Source: CALOCN01 sp942491735 (GTDB taxonomy: Bacteria > Eisenbacteria > RBG-16-71-46 > JABDJR01). From it: a stretch of DNA of 64,000 nt. Shown piece by piece: positions 53,901-62,945 of the stretch (the stretch's first letter is position 1; the number at the start of each line of letters is the position of its first letter). Under the pieces are notes generated by a model. That model worked only from the letters and a program-made list of their open reading frames with translations, was not told the origin of the DNA and did no database searches. Location of the stretch: positions 1,318,336-1,382,335 of the forward strand of contig CALOCN010000001.1 in NCBI GenBank assembly GCA_942491735.1, given 5' to 3'. Position numbers and translations under genes: made by a program.

Positions 53901-55318
53901 AGGGCGCTGTCGAGGTGGGGCTCGTAGCGGTCGGCCCACACCTCGGTGGGCTTTTGCCGTTCCAGCCACTGCATGCCCAGGGCCAGTTCGGGATCGACCC
54001 ACAGGCTGCCTTCCCCACGCTCGTAGCGCTGCGCCGCGCGGCTCAGTCGTTTGAAGGACTTGCCGGCGTGGGATTCCTCCTCCACCCATTCGGTCAGGCG
54101 CTCCCAGTTGCGCATGAGGCTCTCATGCGAGATATCGAGAATGGAGTCCGGGGTCAAGGCGACCCGGCTGGGGGGCATGAGGAACGACCGACCCGGCTTG
54201 CGGAAGACATCCACCACCCGGCTCACCGTGGCCGTGTCCACCCCGGCAATGGCCGCCACCTCGGAGACCGCGGTGGGACGTCGCACCCCGCGCCCATCGG
54301 CGCTCCGGTCGGTGAGGGCCTTGAAGAGTCGCTCGGCCACTTCCCGCGACGCGTCGTCGCCCAGTTCGTCGAAGGCTTCCTCCGCGTGGCGGGACAGCGC
54401 GCTGGCCATGGTTCCCACGGCCTCGTAATCGGCAATGTCCAGGGGGCCGTCCTCCGGATCGTTCGCTTCCCACCGATCCCAGGTCCGCATGAGCGCGTGC
54501 TGGATCACCGGCAGCTGGTCCGGGTCGTCGCCCACCTCGTTGAGCAACCGGGCCACCAGACGGGGAGCGATCTCGCCGCCCCCCACCGCAACCGGACCGG
54601 CGATGGCCTGCCGCATTTCATCACGGGTCATGCGGGGAATGAGGTACTGCCCCTGGTTGATCGCTTCGGGTAGCCCCGGGTATTCCATGCAGTCACCGAT
54701 GAAATCCGAGCGCATGGTGAGCACCACGTAGACCGGAACCGAACTCTGGCTGGCCGCCCCGAGCAGGAGCTTGGCGAAGGCTACCGCCTCGTCCCGGGAT
54801 CCGTGCTCACGCCGGCTGTCCTTGAAGCGGAACAGCTCCTCGAACTGGTCCACCACCACCAACAGGTTTTCGTGCGCGGGAAGATGGGCGTGCTGGACGC
54901 AGTCGGCCAGTCCCAGATCGCTGCGTCGCAGGGTGGTTTCCAGCAGCATCCGGTTGGCGCCGGCGAGTTCCGTGTCCCCCAGGACGTCCGGGTGGTCCAG
55001 GGCCTGGGCGAGGTTGCCGATGGGGTCTTCCCCCGGCCGGAACACCGCCACCCGCCACGAGGACCCGGCCTGGACCATGAAACCCGAATAGAGGGACGGA
55101 ATGAGGCCGGAGCGCACCAGGGACGACTTGCCGCTGCCCGAACTCCCCAGCACGGAGACGAAGCGGGTGGTGCGCAGGCGGCGCAACAGCTCGTCGGTGG
55201 CCCGTTCCCGCCCGAAGAACAGGTGATCCTCGTCCGCCTCGAAGGGTCGAAGGCCGGGAAACGGGTTGAAGCGATCCGAGGTGGGCGATCCGGGAGCGAT
55301 GAGATCCTGGCGGCTCAT
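50954..55318 (-). CDS. nSTAND1 NTPase with membrane helix and long TPR (kinesin-light-chain-like) array
   Basis: Predicted signal-transduction ATPase, 1454 aa. The start is the nSTAND1 signature FNPFPGLRPFEADEDHLFFGRE (about 17-38). Walker A GSSGSGKSS (58-66), Walker B LLVVVDQFEELF (152-163), LPVIQHALMRTW (269-280) and ISHESLMRNWERL (396-408) complete the ATPase/winged-helix part. A predicted membrane helix lies at 502-525. From 570 to about 1350 there are about 15 TPR/KLC repeats (EAEALYTASLEHRRELLGEEHPKTL type). A beta-rich end domain follows (VLPGTWTGMMGPMNVAVEF). ATG 55318 overlaps the kinase stop (ATGA), so the two are translated together. Confidence 0.9.
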   Translation of the reverse strand: MSRQDLIAPGSPTSDRFNPFPGLRPFEADEDHLFFGRERATDELLRRLRTTRFVSVLGSSGSGKSSLVRSGLIPSLYSGFMVQAGSSWRVAVFRPGEDPIGNLAQALDHPDVLGDTELAGANRMLLETTLRRSDLGLADCVQHAHLPAHENLLVVVDQFEELFRFKDSRREHGSRDEAVAFAKLLLGAASQSSVPVYVVLTMRSDFIGDCMEYPGLPEAINQGQYLIPRMTRDEMRQAIAGPVAVGGGEIAPRLVARLLNEVGDDPDQLPVIQHALMRTWDRWEANDPEDGPLDIADYEAVGTMASALSRHAEEAFDELGDDASREVAERLFKALTDRSADGRGVRRPTAVSEVAAIAGVDTATVSRVVDVFRKPGRSFLMPPSRVALTPDSILDISHESLMRNWERLTEWVEEESHAGKSFKRLSRAAQRYERGEGSLWVDPELALGMQWLERQKPTEVWADRYEPHLDSALRFLEESTRTQDAERRKVEEERVSKLRRARVISAIMTTAAAVTLVFGLLALRAGQKARTAENLAEKEAQTSVAVTDFLVGLFEVADPEAGQGADITAREILDAGTARIETELADEPAVRARMQSTVGTVYRSLGLYDQAEPLLRSGLATAEELYGTDDPRTLEAKHRLAAMLWSRGRFGEAKAMQEEVLTQRRKTLGDGDPATLATLADLARTEGDLGLFKEMIAHATEAKIGQETVLGANNPATLRSRYLEAVGVMNAGRHEEGERLLAEVLEDQKSILGEDHADAAESMTSLANLYLEMGRFDEAEALYTASLEHRRELLGEEHPKTLAALDYFADLEQEKGFWDKSEAYRRQVLEAQQRVLGPEHPRTLETQMALAWLLHLQGRLEDAEALAVGAYDVSLRDSGREAPTTLRAANVLASVYAEQGRYAKAETLQLENLEIRTRLYGETQTQTITSRNNLAVLYSNWNRMDDSSRLFAENLRLCIEHFGLDHAQTLFMMNNMVSAHQRQGRYAEGDSLARESIRRHVRMFGEDNPQTLQAKLQLINNLSREKRVDESIELAREWLQGFVRTFGEVHSETFGAKMRLSWLLQNAGAAPEAILLRKEVLTGRREIFGEVHQQVAWVNEALGWGYAFMGETDSSLAYHREALSIYKQLADRDGAGPVAIHAYAQKLSGARREFQNPPEAVAYAEQACSLTDYGNRNYVATLADAYFKAGRIDDAIRMQEIALELVPEDVPDARNTLESRLAEFHEANGNLEPKKRLKAVELARLREAAEAPEASPRAMNAYVWSVLTAEFDELRDAATALPFAEKANEATGHSQAGMLDMLALTYHLLGRRDEAVRTQEKVLEQTPENDVWGRSVQELRMAVYRDEGTGAEPTRVLPGTWTGMMGPMNVAVEFVREGDQVIGYNRTELPWAPEGVAMWRYDVSTGTYQHQLADEGWTNPRWVAAGGLVLESGQIAVWRENDWRGLLLDPAPTP

Positions 55319-57732
55319 GACGCACCTCCCAGAGCGGTGAGAAACGGTTCCAGCGCTTCGGGACGGAAGGTCTCCGCACCCGCCATGACCACGGTATCCC
55401 GGGTGCGAAAGCGGTTCTTGGATGGGCTCCCCGGTGGGGCGATCCACACTCCCTTGGCTCGCATGGCGCGGGAACGTCCCAGACCGGAAATCTTCTGCAC
55501 CTCGCGCAACTTGCGTCGCAGCCACAGTTCGTTGCCCGCGCCGTAGTAGAGCAGCACCGCGTCGCACAGACGCAGGTTCTCCTCGTGATCTTCCCGCACT
55601 TCGGCTTCATCTCCCTCGAAGATGGGCAAGGTGACCTCGAATCCCTTCTCGAACAGGTAGTCGGCCAGGGGAGCGGTCGCCTCCTCGTCGCGCTGATCGC
55701 ACACCAGGTAGACATGATGCGCCCCGGTCGCTTCCGCGTCGCTGTCCTCCGTGCGCAACGAAGCCGGCTTGGCGGGCGGGTTCAGGGTCTGATGGACCAC
55801 CGTCTTGAGGTCTTCCAGGGAGGTCTCCAGGAGGTCCGAACCCTCGACGAGGGCGAACGTGCCCCGCAACCTGTCCAGGAACACCCGCTGCCGCTCGTCG
55901 GCGGCCTGGGTCCCCGCGGGAATCCAGAGAATCTGGTGAAACCCGCCGCTCTTGGCCTGTTCCCCTCCGAGGTCCACCTGGCGCTCGATGATGGAGGCGG
56001 TGGCCCCCTCGGGAACGATCCCGTAGTTGCGTCCCACCAGGTGGATGGACATCCGGCTCTTGGCCAGGCTCTCGCGCACCGTCCCGTCGAGTTCGGTCCC
56101 CACCAGCGGCAGGGGGTGCTCGGGCAGGACCCGATAGCCATGGCGGATCAGGTCGCGCCGCAGGGCATCGTGTTCCTCCCGCAGGTCGTTCGAGGTGGGG
56201 GCCAGGTAGAGCGTCTGGGCATCGCTGGAAGGACGGGGCAATTCCACCACGGCGGAAGAAGTGTCCGGGGTGTCCTCGGTGCGTTCCTCCTGCAAGGTTT
56301 CCAGCATCCGCGTGATGTCGTGGGCCAGGTCGTCGAGGCGGGCCCAGTATTCCCGTTGGGCTTCGGGACCAAAGATCTGGTCGAACTCATGGGCTCGCCC
56401 GGTTTCCGGATCCACCTTGAAGAACTCGTAGGGGGTGAGCGGTTGGATCTCGGGGGGGTCCTGCTGGATGGGGGTCTTCACCACCTTCAGCACCCGGAAC
56501 TTGCTGCCCCACTTGGGTCGGTCCCCTGCGGCGGCGATGAACCGGCGCAGCTCCCGGTTGCACCACTCCGATTTGAGGTAGCGCGGGCTGAGCACCGTGA
56601 TGAGGAGGGCGCTGTCCGGGATGGCCTCCATGCTGGGCTCTCCGTCGCTCGTGCCCCCATCCGCGTGGGTCGAACGGAAGATGATGGGTTTGGTGCCCAA
56701 CAACTGGCCCACCCGGACTTCCAGCGAGCGGTGGAAGGCGGAAACCCAACCCTGTTGGCCCACCAGTTGGGCTTCGTTGTCGAGTTGGGCGTAGCTGATA
56801 TAGATGTCGTGGTCGAACTTCTTGGCCATCGCGGTCACCGGTTCGACCGGGGTCTCGGTGGGTTCCGGCACCTGGGTGAGCGTGGGGCGCGCCAGCTCCA
56901 GTTCGTTGAAGACGTCCCGCGCGGTCTGGAAGCGGCGTCGCGGGTCCTTCTCCAGACAGCGCCCCAGGATGCGGGCCACGTCGGCCGAGAAGCGGGGGGC
57001 GAGGTGGGTCACCGGAGCCGGGTTGTCGCGCAGGATGGAGGACATGAGCGCGGCGTTGGAGTCCCCGTGAAAGGGGCGGTTGCCGGTGGCCATCTCGTAG
57101 AAGATGACTCCCAGCGAGAAGAGGTCGGACCGCGCATCGACGGTCTTGCCTTCGATCTGTTCCGGGGACATGTAGGGAACGGTGCCCAGGACGGACCCGG
57201 CCTCGGTCAGGGGGCCCGAGGCGGCCAACGTTTGCTCCGAGTCGGTGGGCGAGGGTTCCGCGTGCACGAACATGGCCAACCCGAAGTCGAGCACCTTGAG
57301 CCGGCCGTCCTGCTGGAACATGAGGTTGGAGGGCTTGAGGTCCCGGTGGACCACGCCCAGTTCATGCGCCGAAGCCAGCGCCTCGGTCAACTGAACCGCG
57401 ATCTCCAGCCATCGCTGGGGTTCGTACCCCCCGGTAGGCTGTTCCTCCTGCAACGTCCGTCCGCGAATGAGCTCCATGCAGAGGAAGTGGTTCCCTTCCA
57501 CTTCCTCCAGGCTGTAGATGGTGACGATGTGGGGGTGGCTGATTGCGGCCAGCGCGCGCGCCTCGTTGAGGAATCGCTCCCGGCGCTCGGGGTCCTCGGC
57601 GAGGGCGGGAGGCAGCATCTTGAGCGCGACCTCGCGTCCCAGCTTGGTGTCCTCGGCGAGGTACACATCCCCCATGCCCCCGCGACCCAACAATCCGCCG
57701 ACCTTGTAGTGGCCCAGGGTCTTCCCGATCAA
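55315..57732 (-). CDS. Ser/Thr protein kinase fused to three TIR/DUF4062-like regions
   Basis: 805 aa. The kinase domain (1-280) has GRGGMG (16-21), Lys38, Glu57, HRDLKPSN (129-136), DFG (149-151) and TVPYMSPEQ, so it should be active. Region 2 (about 307-470) is TIR-like: HDIYISYAQLDNEA and VLSPRYLKSEWCNRELRRF with its Glu. Region 3 (505-650), LYLAPTSNDLREEHDALRRDL, is DUF4062-like. Region 4 (672-805), VYLVCDQRDEEATAPLADYLFEKGF, is another TIR-type fold. TTG 57732 is preferred to ATG 57798: it has GGAGG (57740-57744) at 7 nt and gives the classic MIGKTLGHYKVGGLLG opening. Sits 76 nt after tRNA-Arg. Confidence 0.9.
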   Translation of the reverse strand: MIGKTLGHYKVGGLLGRGGMGDVYLAEDTKLGREVALKMLPPALAEDPERRERFLNEARALAAISHPHIVTIYSLEEVEGNHFLCMELIRGRTLQEEQPTGGYEPQRWLEIAVQLTEALASAHELGVVHRDLKPSNLMFQQDGRLKVLDFGLAMFVHAEPSPTDSEQTLAASGPLTEAGSVLGTVPYMSPEQIEGKTVDARSDLFSLGVIFYEMATGNRPFHGDSNAALMSSILRDNPAPVTHLAPRFSADVARILGRCLEKDPRRRFQTARDVFNELELARPTLTQVPEPTETPVEPVTAMAKKFDHDIYISYAQLDNEAQLVGQQGWVSAFHRSLEVRVGQLLGTKPIIFRSTHADGGTSDGEPSMEAIPDSALLITVLSPRYLKSEWCNRELRRFIAAAGDRPKWGSKFRVLKVVKTPIQQDPPEIQPLTPYEFFKVDPETGRAHEFDQIFGPEAQREYWARLDDLAHDITRMLETLQEERTEDTPDTSSAVVELPRPSSDAQTLYLAPTSNDLREEHDALRRDLIRHGYRVLPEHPLPLVGTELDGTVRESLAKSRMSIHLVGRNYGIVPEGATASIIERQVDLGGEQAKSGGFHQILWIPAGTQAADERQRVFLDRLRGTFALVEGSDLLETSLEDLKTVVHQTLNPPAKPASLRTEDSDAEATGAHHVYLVCDQRDEEATAPLADYLFEKGFEVTLPIFEGDEAEVREDHEENLRLCDAVLLYYGAGNELWLRRKLREVQKISGLGRSRAMRAKGVWIAPPGSPSKNRFRTRDTVVMAGAETFRPEALEPFLTALGGAS

Positions 57733-57808
57733 CTGCGTACCTCCGGTGTCAGGGAACTGGTCGTGTGGATGGGCCTGAACCCCGTGGTTGGGGGGCATGC
57801 ACCGTGGA

Positions 57809-57885
57809 TGGCGACCCCGGTTGGATTCGAACCAACGACCTGCGGATTAGAAGTCCGCTGCTCTATCCAACTGAGCTACGGGGTC
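57809..57885 (-). tRNA. tRNA-Arg (TCT)
   Basis: Acceptor GACCCCG/CGGGGTC, discriminator G, encoded CCA (57809-57811), anticodon TCT in loop CTTCTAA, T-loop GGTTCGAATCC. 77 nt. Last tRNA of the Pro-His-Arg cluster; the kinase gene follows. Confidence 0.96.
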
Positions 57886-57961
57886 ACGAACCGTGGACGA
57901 AGCCCCGGGCTCCGTCAGCAACAGCTGGATCTTCGGGTTCCGCGCAACCCGCGGGGCAAAG

Positions 57962-58037
57962 TGGGGTGGGTGACGGGGATTGAACCCGCGACAACTGGAA
58001 CCACAATCCAGTGCTCTACCAACTGAGCTACACCCAC
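57962..58037 (-). tRNA. tRNA-His (GTG)
   Basis: Acceptor GTGGGTG/CACCCAC with the extra 5' G (complement of 58038) pairing with discriminator C73, encoded CCA (57962-57964), anticodon GTG in TTGTGGT. Confidence 0.96.
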
Positions 58038-58071
58038 CACAATACTCCCGTGTGCGCATTCCGCGCGAATC

Positions 58072-58148
<77 letters not shown>

Positions 58149-58191
58149 AAGCCGAAAAAAGCTCGACCCGGGAGGGTCAAAACGGCAGAGT

Positions 58192-58221
58192 AGCCTAACA
58201 CTGGCGTCGGGGTGGAAACAA
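58192..58221 (-). promoter_or_regulatory. Promoter of the tRNA-Pro/His/Arg cluster
   Basis: On the minus strand TTGTTT (58221-58216), 18-nt spacer, TAGGCT (58197-58192), 44 nt before tRNA-Pro. Probably also drives the kinase/STAND genes by read-through. Confidence 0.6.
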
Positions 58222-58290
58222 CGCATAAGGATCTCAAGGGAACCCGCCCCGAGACGGGCCGCGTCTCCGCCTTGCCCCGCACGCTCCCGC

Positions 58291-58319
58291 TTGACCCACT
58301 TGGGCCGGAAAGCTAATGT
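58291..58319 (+). promoter_or_regulatory. Sigma-70-type promoter for ssb
   Basis: TTGACC (58291-58296), 17-nt spacer, TAATGT (58314-58319), about 160 nt before ATG 58479. Confidence 0.68.
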
Positions 58320-58478
58320 CCAAGCAGGCTTTCGGCGCGACCGCCTCCCAGCGCCTTCCAAACCGGGGGCGCCGCCTGAAGACCGACTTCCCCCCGTCCG
58401 ACGGCCCGTCGTTTACCGGATCCCCGTCGGAACCGACCGGAGACCTGGAATTGGCCCGGTTGCAGAAAAGGAATCCAC

Positions 58479-58942
58479 ATGGCACAGCGCAGCGTCAACA
58501 AAGTCATTCTCCTTGGTCACCTCGGGGCCGATCCGGAGCAGCGGTACACCCAGAGCGGCACCGCCGTGACCAACCTCCGTCTCGCCACCAACGAGAGCTA
58601 CAACGATCGCACCTCGGGCGAGCGGGTCGAGAAGACCGAGTGGCACTGCGGGTGGTCGCTGGGGCAGAGAAGCTGGCCGAAATCGCCGGCCAGTACCTCC
58701 CCAAGGGGCGACAGGTCTACATCGAGGGCCGTCTCCAGACCCGCAAGTGGCAGGACCAGGAAGGCAATGACCGGTACTCCACCGAGGTCAAGGCGGACGA
58801 CATGGTCATGCTCGGCGGTCGCGGCGAGGGTGGTTCCGGCGGTGGCGGGTCGGACGACTATGGCCAGGGCAAGGGGGGCGGTCCCCAGATGGCTCCGGTG
58901 GGCGGCGGTTCGCCCCCCGAGGATGACGACCTGCCGTTCTAG
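58479..58942 (+). CDS. ssb: Single-strand DNA-binding protein, frameshifted
   Basis: OB-fold SSB of about 155 aa if repaired. ATG 58479 begins MAQRSVNKVILLGHLGADPEQR and runs to VEKTEWH in one frame. At about 58643-58650 the frame changes by -1, and the rest of the protein continues there: EKLAEIAGQYLPKGRQVYIEGRLQTRKW, YSTEVKADDMVMLGGRG, then a Gly-rich linker and the canonical acidic tip PPEDDDLPF. ssb is essential, so a missing base in the sequence is more likely than a dead gene. SD AAGGAA lies at 58467-58472. Confidence 0.9.
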
Positions 58943-58984
58943 GTGAGCCCATCCAGTCGGGCAATCTCGTTTCGGGATGGACAC

Positions 58985-59014
58985 GAAGCCCGGGCCCCAC
59001 GGGGTCCGGGCTTC
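58985..59014. terminator. Bidirectional hairpin terminator between ssb and the membrane gene
   Basis: GAAGCCCGG (58985-58993) and CCCC (58995-58998) pair with GGGG (59001-59004) and CCGGGCTTC (59006-59014), 14 bp with one G-U. Followed by TTCTTGC on the plus strand. It lies between two convergent genes. Confidence 0.75.
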
Positions 59015-59037
59015 TTCTTGCTCCTGGACCGGGTTTC

Positions 59038-60074
59038 CTACACCGGGGGGAGTGACATCCTCACCGACAACTCGAAGTCCTGCACCACCGACAGCACCCC
59101 GGCTTCCGGGTCATAGAGCAGCACGTGCTCCAGCTCCCGCAGGTAGTCCTCCAGGTTCTGCCGCAGCACCGGTTGTTGGGTCGCGCGGGTGCGGTGGTGA
59201 TCCCACACGTCCCAGGCCAGGATCCCGCCTCCCAGGACCGGTCCCAGGAAACGCCCGCCGGCCACCGCGGCCAACTGGGTCCCGCCTCGGCCAGTCCCGC
59301 CCCGGCCATGCGACCGGCCGACGCGGCTCCCCACCGCGCCGCGGAGCGCAGCCGCCAGCCCGGGCCACTCACCATGCCGCCGCCCACCGAGGCGGCCACC
59401 ATCGCCTTGGCCGGGAGGTCCACGCTGCGGGCGGCCTCGGTGGTTCCCACCAGGGATCCGATGTCGGCCAGGTACGCGTTCCAGTCACCGCGGGGAATGC
59501 GCCGGGTTTCCGGCACGGCGTCCAGGGCCTGGGCCAACGCCGCCACGTAGACGTCCATGACCTCGCCGGTCATGCGCTCCAGCTCCCGCTGGGCGATGGC
59601 CGGGCGCAACACGCGTGCGGCGAACTCAGTGCGCACGGTTTGCCGCAGCCGGTCCTCGGCGCTGGGGCTGGCCGGGTGCACCGCGTGGAGCGTGCCGTGC
59701 CACAGAGCCTTGAGGCCCAGGGTGTTCTGGGTCCAGTAGCCGAAGTACCAGTCCAGGTAGTCGTCGTCGACCCGTTGCATGAGATCCGTGTGCCAGGCGG
59801 CCATGCGTTGCTCCGCTTCGGCCACCGCGATCTCGCGGCACGTGACCAGGGCCCCGGCCAGCGCCGCGTCCAACACCTCCGGCATGAGCGGTGGCGCCGC
59901 CACGGTGGTGCGGGCGGCGGGCTCCACCCGGGCCGATCCGGGGAAGAAGAGCAGCTTGCCCGCGCCGGCCACGAGGACCCCCGCGACGAGAAGCCAGGTC
60001 ACCCGACCCACCAGGTGAGCCAGGGAGTCGAGACGGCCCTGGGGGGCCGGGGTCGGGATGAGATGCAGCGGCAT
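59038..60074 (-). CDS. Membrane protein of unknown function, frameshifted
   Basis: About 345 aa if repaired. ATG 60074 is preceded by GAGGAGGAC. Membrane segment VTWLLVAGVLVAGAGKLLFF (about 38-57), then a helical region (MQRVDDDYLDWYFGYWTQNTLGLK...QRELERMTGEVMDVYVAALAQAL), a Gly/Ala-rich hydrophobic part, then WDVWDHHRTRATQQPVLRQNLEDYLREL. The frame changes at about 59279-59283. Restoring one G in a G-run (GCGGGACC to GCGGGGACC) joins AEAG to TQLAAVAGG. No family recognised. The downstream frame ends at 59038. Confidence 0.72.
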
Positions 60075-60201
60075 GGAGTCCTCCTCATGGCCGGGGGTTT
60101 GGGCCTCCGCGATGGGTACCCAATAGAACGTCATCCGGACCCTTCGGGTTCCGCCCGGGAGTCGGGCAAGTTGCATGCCGTGTGTCCCGGGGGGGCCAGG
60201 G

Positions 60202-60230
60202 TTGCGGCCCGAGGGGCGCTGGTGTAGGCT
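60202..60230 (+). promoter_or_regulatory. Promoter of tRNA-Lys
   Basis: TTGCGG (60202-60207), 17-nt spacer, TAGGCT (60225-60230), 16 nt before tRNA-Lys. Confidence 0.65.
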
Positions 60231-60246
60231 TCGCAGCCGCTTACGT

Positions 60247-60322
<76 letters not shown>

Positions 60323-60329
60323 ATTCTTC

Positions 60330-60360
60330 AGCCCCACCGGCCGTGCCGGGGGGCTTTTTT
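60330..60360 (+). terminator. Intrinsic terminator after tRNA-Lys
   Basis: AGCCCC(acc)GGC...GCCGGGGGGCT hairpin (60330-60354) ending in six T (60355-60360), directly downstream of tRNA-Lys. Confidence 0.85.
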
Positions 60361-60455
60361 CTTTGCTCCTTCTTCCTTTCTCCCTTCCTCGCCTTGAGCC
60401 GTCCGGGGGGGTCTCCTAGAATGGCTGGGAAACCTCAACCCAACGGAGGCCCTCC

Positions 60456-60786
60456 ATGCCTGGCAAGTTCGTGGTCAAGAAGTCCGGTCAGCAGTTCATG
60501 TGGAACCTCAAGGCCGGCAACGGCAAGATCGTGCTCACCAGCGAGCGGTACAAGACCAAGGCCAGCGCCCTGAACGGCATCAAGGCGATCAAGGCCAACT
60601 GCAGCGCCGACAAGTGCTACGACCGCAAGGTGGCCAAGAGCGGCACCCTCGCCCCACCATGGTGGCCAGGAACGGTGAGGTGATTGAAGTCGAAGCCAAA
60701 TGTACGCATCCACTTCGGGGCGCGAGACCGGGATCAAGTCCATCAAGTCCAACGCCCGAGGGGCCAAGATCGAAGACCTGGCCTGA
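60456..60786 (+). CDS. YegP-family (DUF1508) protein, frameshifted
   Basis: Small cytoplasmic protein built from two UPF0339/DUF1508 repeats. The first repeat is intact: MPGKFVVKKSGQQFMWNLKA, GKIVLTSERYKTKASALNGI. The second is split: VARNGEVIEVEAK in one frame, then MYASTSGRETGIKSIKSNAR and GAKIEDLA in another, ending at TGA 60784-60786. Restoring one base near 60655 and one A in the A-run at 60699-60701 gives 110 codons, the usual family length. ATG 60456 has GGAGG upstream. Function of the family is poorly known, possibly stress-related. Confidence 0.82.
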
Positions 60787-60868
60787 CCGGCGCCCCCGGC
60801 GAATGCGGTAGACTTCCGGGCAGCGATTTCCCTTCCGCAACAATTCGATCTGATCGGGAGTGCAACGC

Positions 60869-62446
60869 GTGCTCGGTACCGTCGTCGGGAGTTACAAGCT
60901 CACCGACCGTTTCCTGGGTCAGGAGTGGCATGGGGGACGTGTATCTGGGGGAGCATGAGATCTTCCCCCGGCGCGCCGCGGAGAAGTGCGTGCGCTCGGA
61001 CCGGATCGGCGATGCGCGTGCGGTGGAGCGCATGATCCGCGAGGCCACCGCCGCCTCGGCCGTCGACCACCCCTCGATCATCACGGTCTACGAGGTGGGT
61101 TGGCTCCCCGAGGGGGGCGTCTATCTCGCCCTGGAGTACGTGGAAGGGGAGACCCTGCACCAGCGCCTGGACCGGGGACGCATGCCCCTGTCCGAGGTGG
61201 CCACCCTGGGGAGGCAGGTCTGCGAGGGCCTGGCCGAACTCCACGCGCGCGATGTGCTGCACCGGGATCTCAAGCCCTCCAACCTCATGATTGGCCGCAA
61301 GGGTGCGGTGAAGATCCTGGATTTCGGGTTAGCCCGGGATCCAGGCCTCGGTGGAGTTGACCCGCGACGGGACCGTGGTCGGCACCCCCGCCTTCATGAG
61401 TCCGGAGCAGGTGCGGGGCGAGGAACTCGACGTTCGTAGCGACCTGTTCTCGCTGGTAGCTGTGCTCTTCAACGCCCTCACCGGGGTCTTGCCCTTCGGG
61501 GTGGGTACGCCGGAGACGCTCCTCAATCGCATTGACCACGAACCCCACCGGGACCTGCGGGACCTGCGCCCGGAAACCCCGGTGTTCGTGATCGAGACCC
61601 TCGATCGCATGCTGTTCAAGAACTGGGCCGGTCGTCCCGCGTCGGCCCAGGACTGGCCAACACGTTCGCCGACTGGCAACGCATCAACTGGAACGACGAG
61701 AGCGCCGAGATGGAACTGGTGGAGCCACCGAGACCGACATCTGGTTTCCGACCGGCGCCCCGCGCAAGCTGAAGGCCGATTCGCGCACCATCAACGTGCA
61801 TCCCTTCGAGAACGTGGGCGCGTCGCCCGGAGCGGGCCTACTTTGGCGACGAGCGCCTGGCCGAGGCCCTGACCACCGCCCTGTCCAGCCGCAAGGACGT
61901 GAAGGTGGTCGCCGCCACCGCGGTGCGCGCCCTGAACCGGGTGGGCACGCACGAGCTCCAGTCCTCCGCCCTCCAGGCCGCGGCGAAGCTGGGGGCGGGG
62001 CGGATCTGCATGGGCACCGCGCGGTGGGTGGGGGATCGGGTGCGGGTGACCGGGCAGCTCCTCGCCGCGCCGGACGGCACCGTTCTCTGGTCCGAGCAGG
62101 AAGACGGCACCGAGGACACCTTCTTCGAGATCCAGGACCGGCTTTCCCACGGCCTCACCCGCGCGCTCAAGGAGGCGCGGACTGACACGTCCAGGGAGGC
62201 CGGGGAGTCGGCGGCGTGGCGGTCGTCCACCCACGCCACCACCGAACGGCCCCTGGAACGCCGGTGCCGGCCCAGGCGTTGCGACTCTTCCAGCGTGGGC
62301 TGGCCTTCCTGGACGACACCTCCGGGTTCTCGGTGCGTCGTGCCGAGGAGTGCCTGCGCGAGGCCCTGGTCATCGCCCCCCACTTCCATCGCGCCCGGTG
62401 TACTGGCCCTGGCCCTGCTCAAGCGGTTCCTTCGCTTCGAACGCAA
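60869..62446 (+). pseudogene. Second Ser/Thr kinase with TolB-like and TPR regions, multiply frameshifted
   Basis: Kinase of the same general class as the 55315 gene but not a copy of it. GTG 60869 (GGGAG at 60856-60860) starts MLGTVVGSYKLTDRFLGQ. Further pieces lie in successive frames: MGDVYLGEHEIFPRRAAEKCV, HRDLKPSNLMIG, KILDFGLARDP, VELTRDGTVVGTPAFMSPEQ, TFADWQRINWNDESAEME, an FlgO/TolB-like ALTTALSSRKDVKVVAATAV, GARWVGDRVRVTGQLLA-like strands and TPR-like ALRLFQRGLAFLDD. At least six frame changes of both signs occur. The end is replaced at 62447 by fold-back sequence. Either a decayed gene or many base errors. Confidence 0.75.
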
Positions 62447-62690
62447 CATCATCAGGGCCATCTGCTGTCAAGCCCATAGCATCAGCCAACGCTACGGCTA
62501 TACAGGAAGAGAGTTGAATGCAGTAGGTGGAGAACAGTTCTTTAGATACAGGACATATTCAGCGAGTGTTGGTGGGTTCTTTACCCGTGATCCATTGGGG
62601 GTATGTTGATGGCCAAGGATTGCATAATGGGTACTTTGCACAAACCAAGCACTGATGCTATGGGCTTGACAGCAGATGGCCCTGATGATG
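62447..62690. repeat. Perfect 39-bp inverted repeat at GC/AT junction
   Basis: Left arm 62447-62485 is the exact reverse complement of 62652-62690, separated by 166 nt. The left arm is joined to the GC-rich kinase tail. The right arm lies in the Rhs frame. The sequence therefore folds back at the join. Confidence 0.9.
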
Positions 62691-62932
62691 ATTCGGAGGA
62701 AGAGCGCATTGTGCCGCGTAGTTTCACCTCCAGGTATGAGACTTCCCACCTCAGCGAGCACCCAGTTGCTTGCACAATAACTGTCAACGTATGCTATGAG
62801 GGAAGGATGGTACCGGCTACGATCCAAGGGACCAAGCGGTGCCTGAAATACTGGCTAAACCATAGGGGTGGCGGCGGTGCCTGGCATTGGGTAACGCCAA
62901 GAACTTGTTCAGAGTGTGCGCCCGCTTCCTAA
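62486..62932 (+). pseudogene. Rhs-repeat C-terminal fragment with variable tail
   Basis: The start of the fragment reads RYGYTGRELNAVGGEQFFRY then GGFFTRDPLG, the end of an Rhs core. With one extra G removed at about 62596 it continues YVDGQGLHNGYFAQTK. With one base removed near 62651 it joins TDAMGLTADGPDDDSEEERIVP and a Cys-rich tail (PVACTITVNVCYEGRMVP, KYWLNHRGGGGAWHW) to stop TAA 62932. Rhs proteins carry variable C-terminal toxins after the core, so this ~85-residue tail is a candidate effector; I do not recognise it. The upstream Rhs sequence is missing. Confidence 0.72.
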
Positions 62933-62945
62933 ACGAGAAGAAGAT

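Larger units (their letters stand above)
58149..58478. other. Intergenic region between tRNA cluster and ssb
   Basis: 330 nt holding the divergent promoters of the tRNA cluster and ssb and a small hairpin GACCC-TCC..GGGTC with a T-run on the minus strand (58159-58178). No credible gene seen; the open frames here are not homologous to anything I recognise. Confidence 0.5.
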
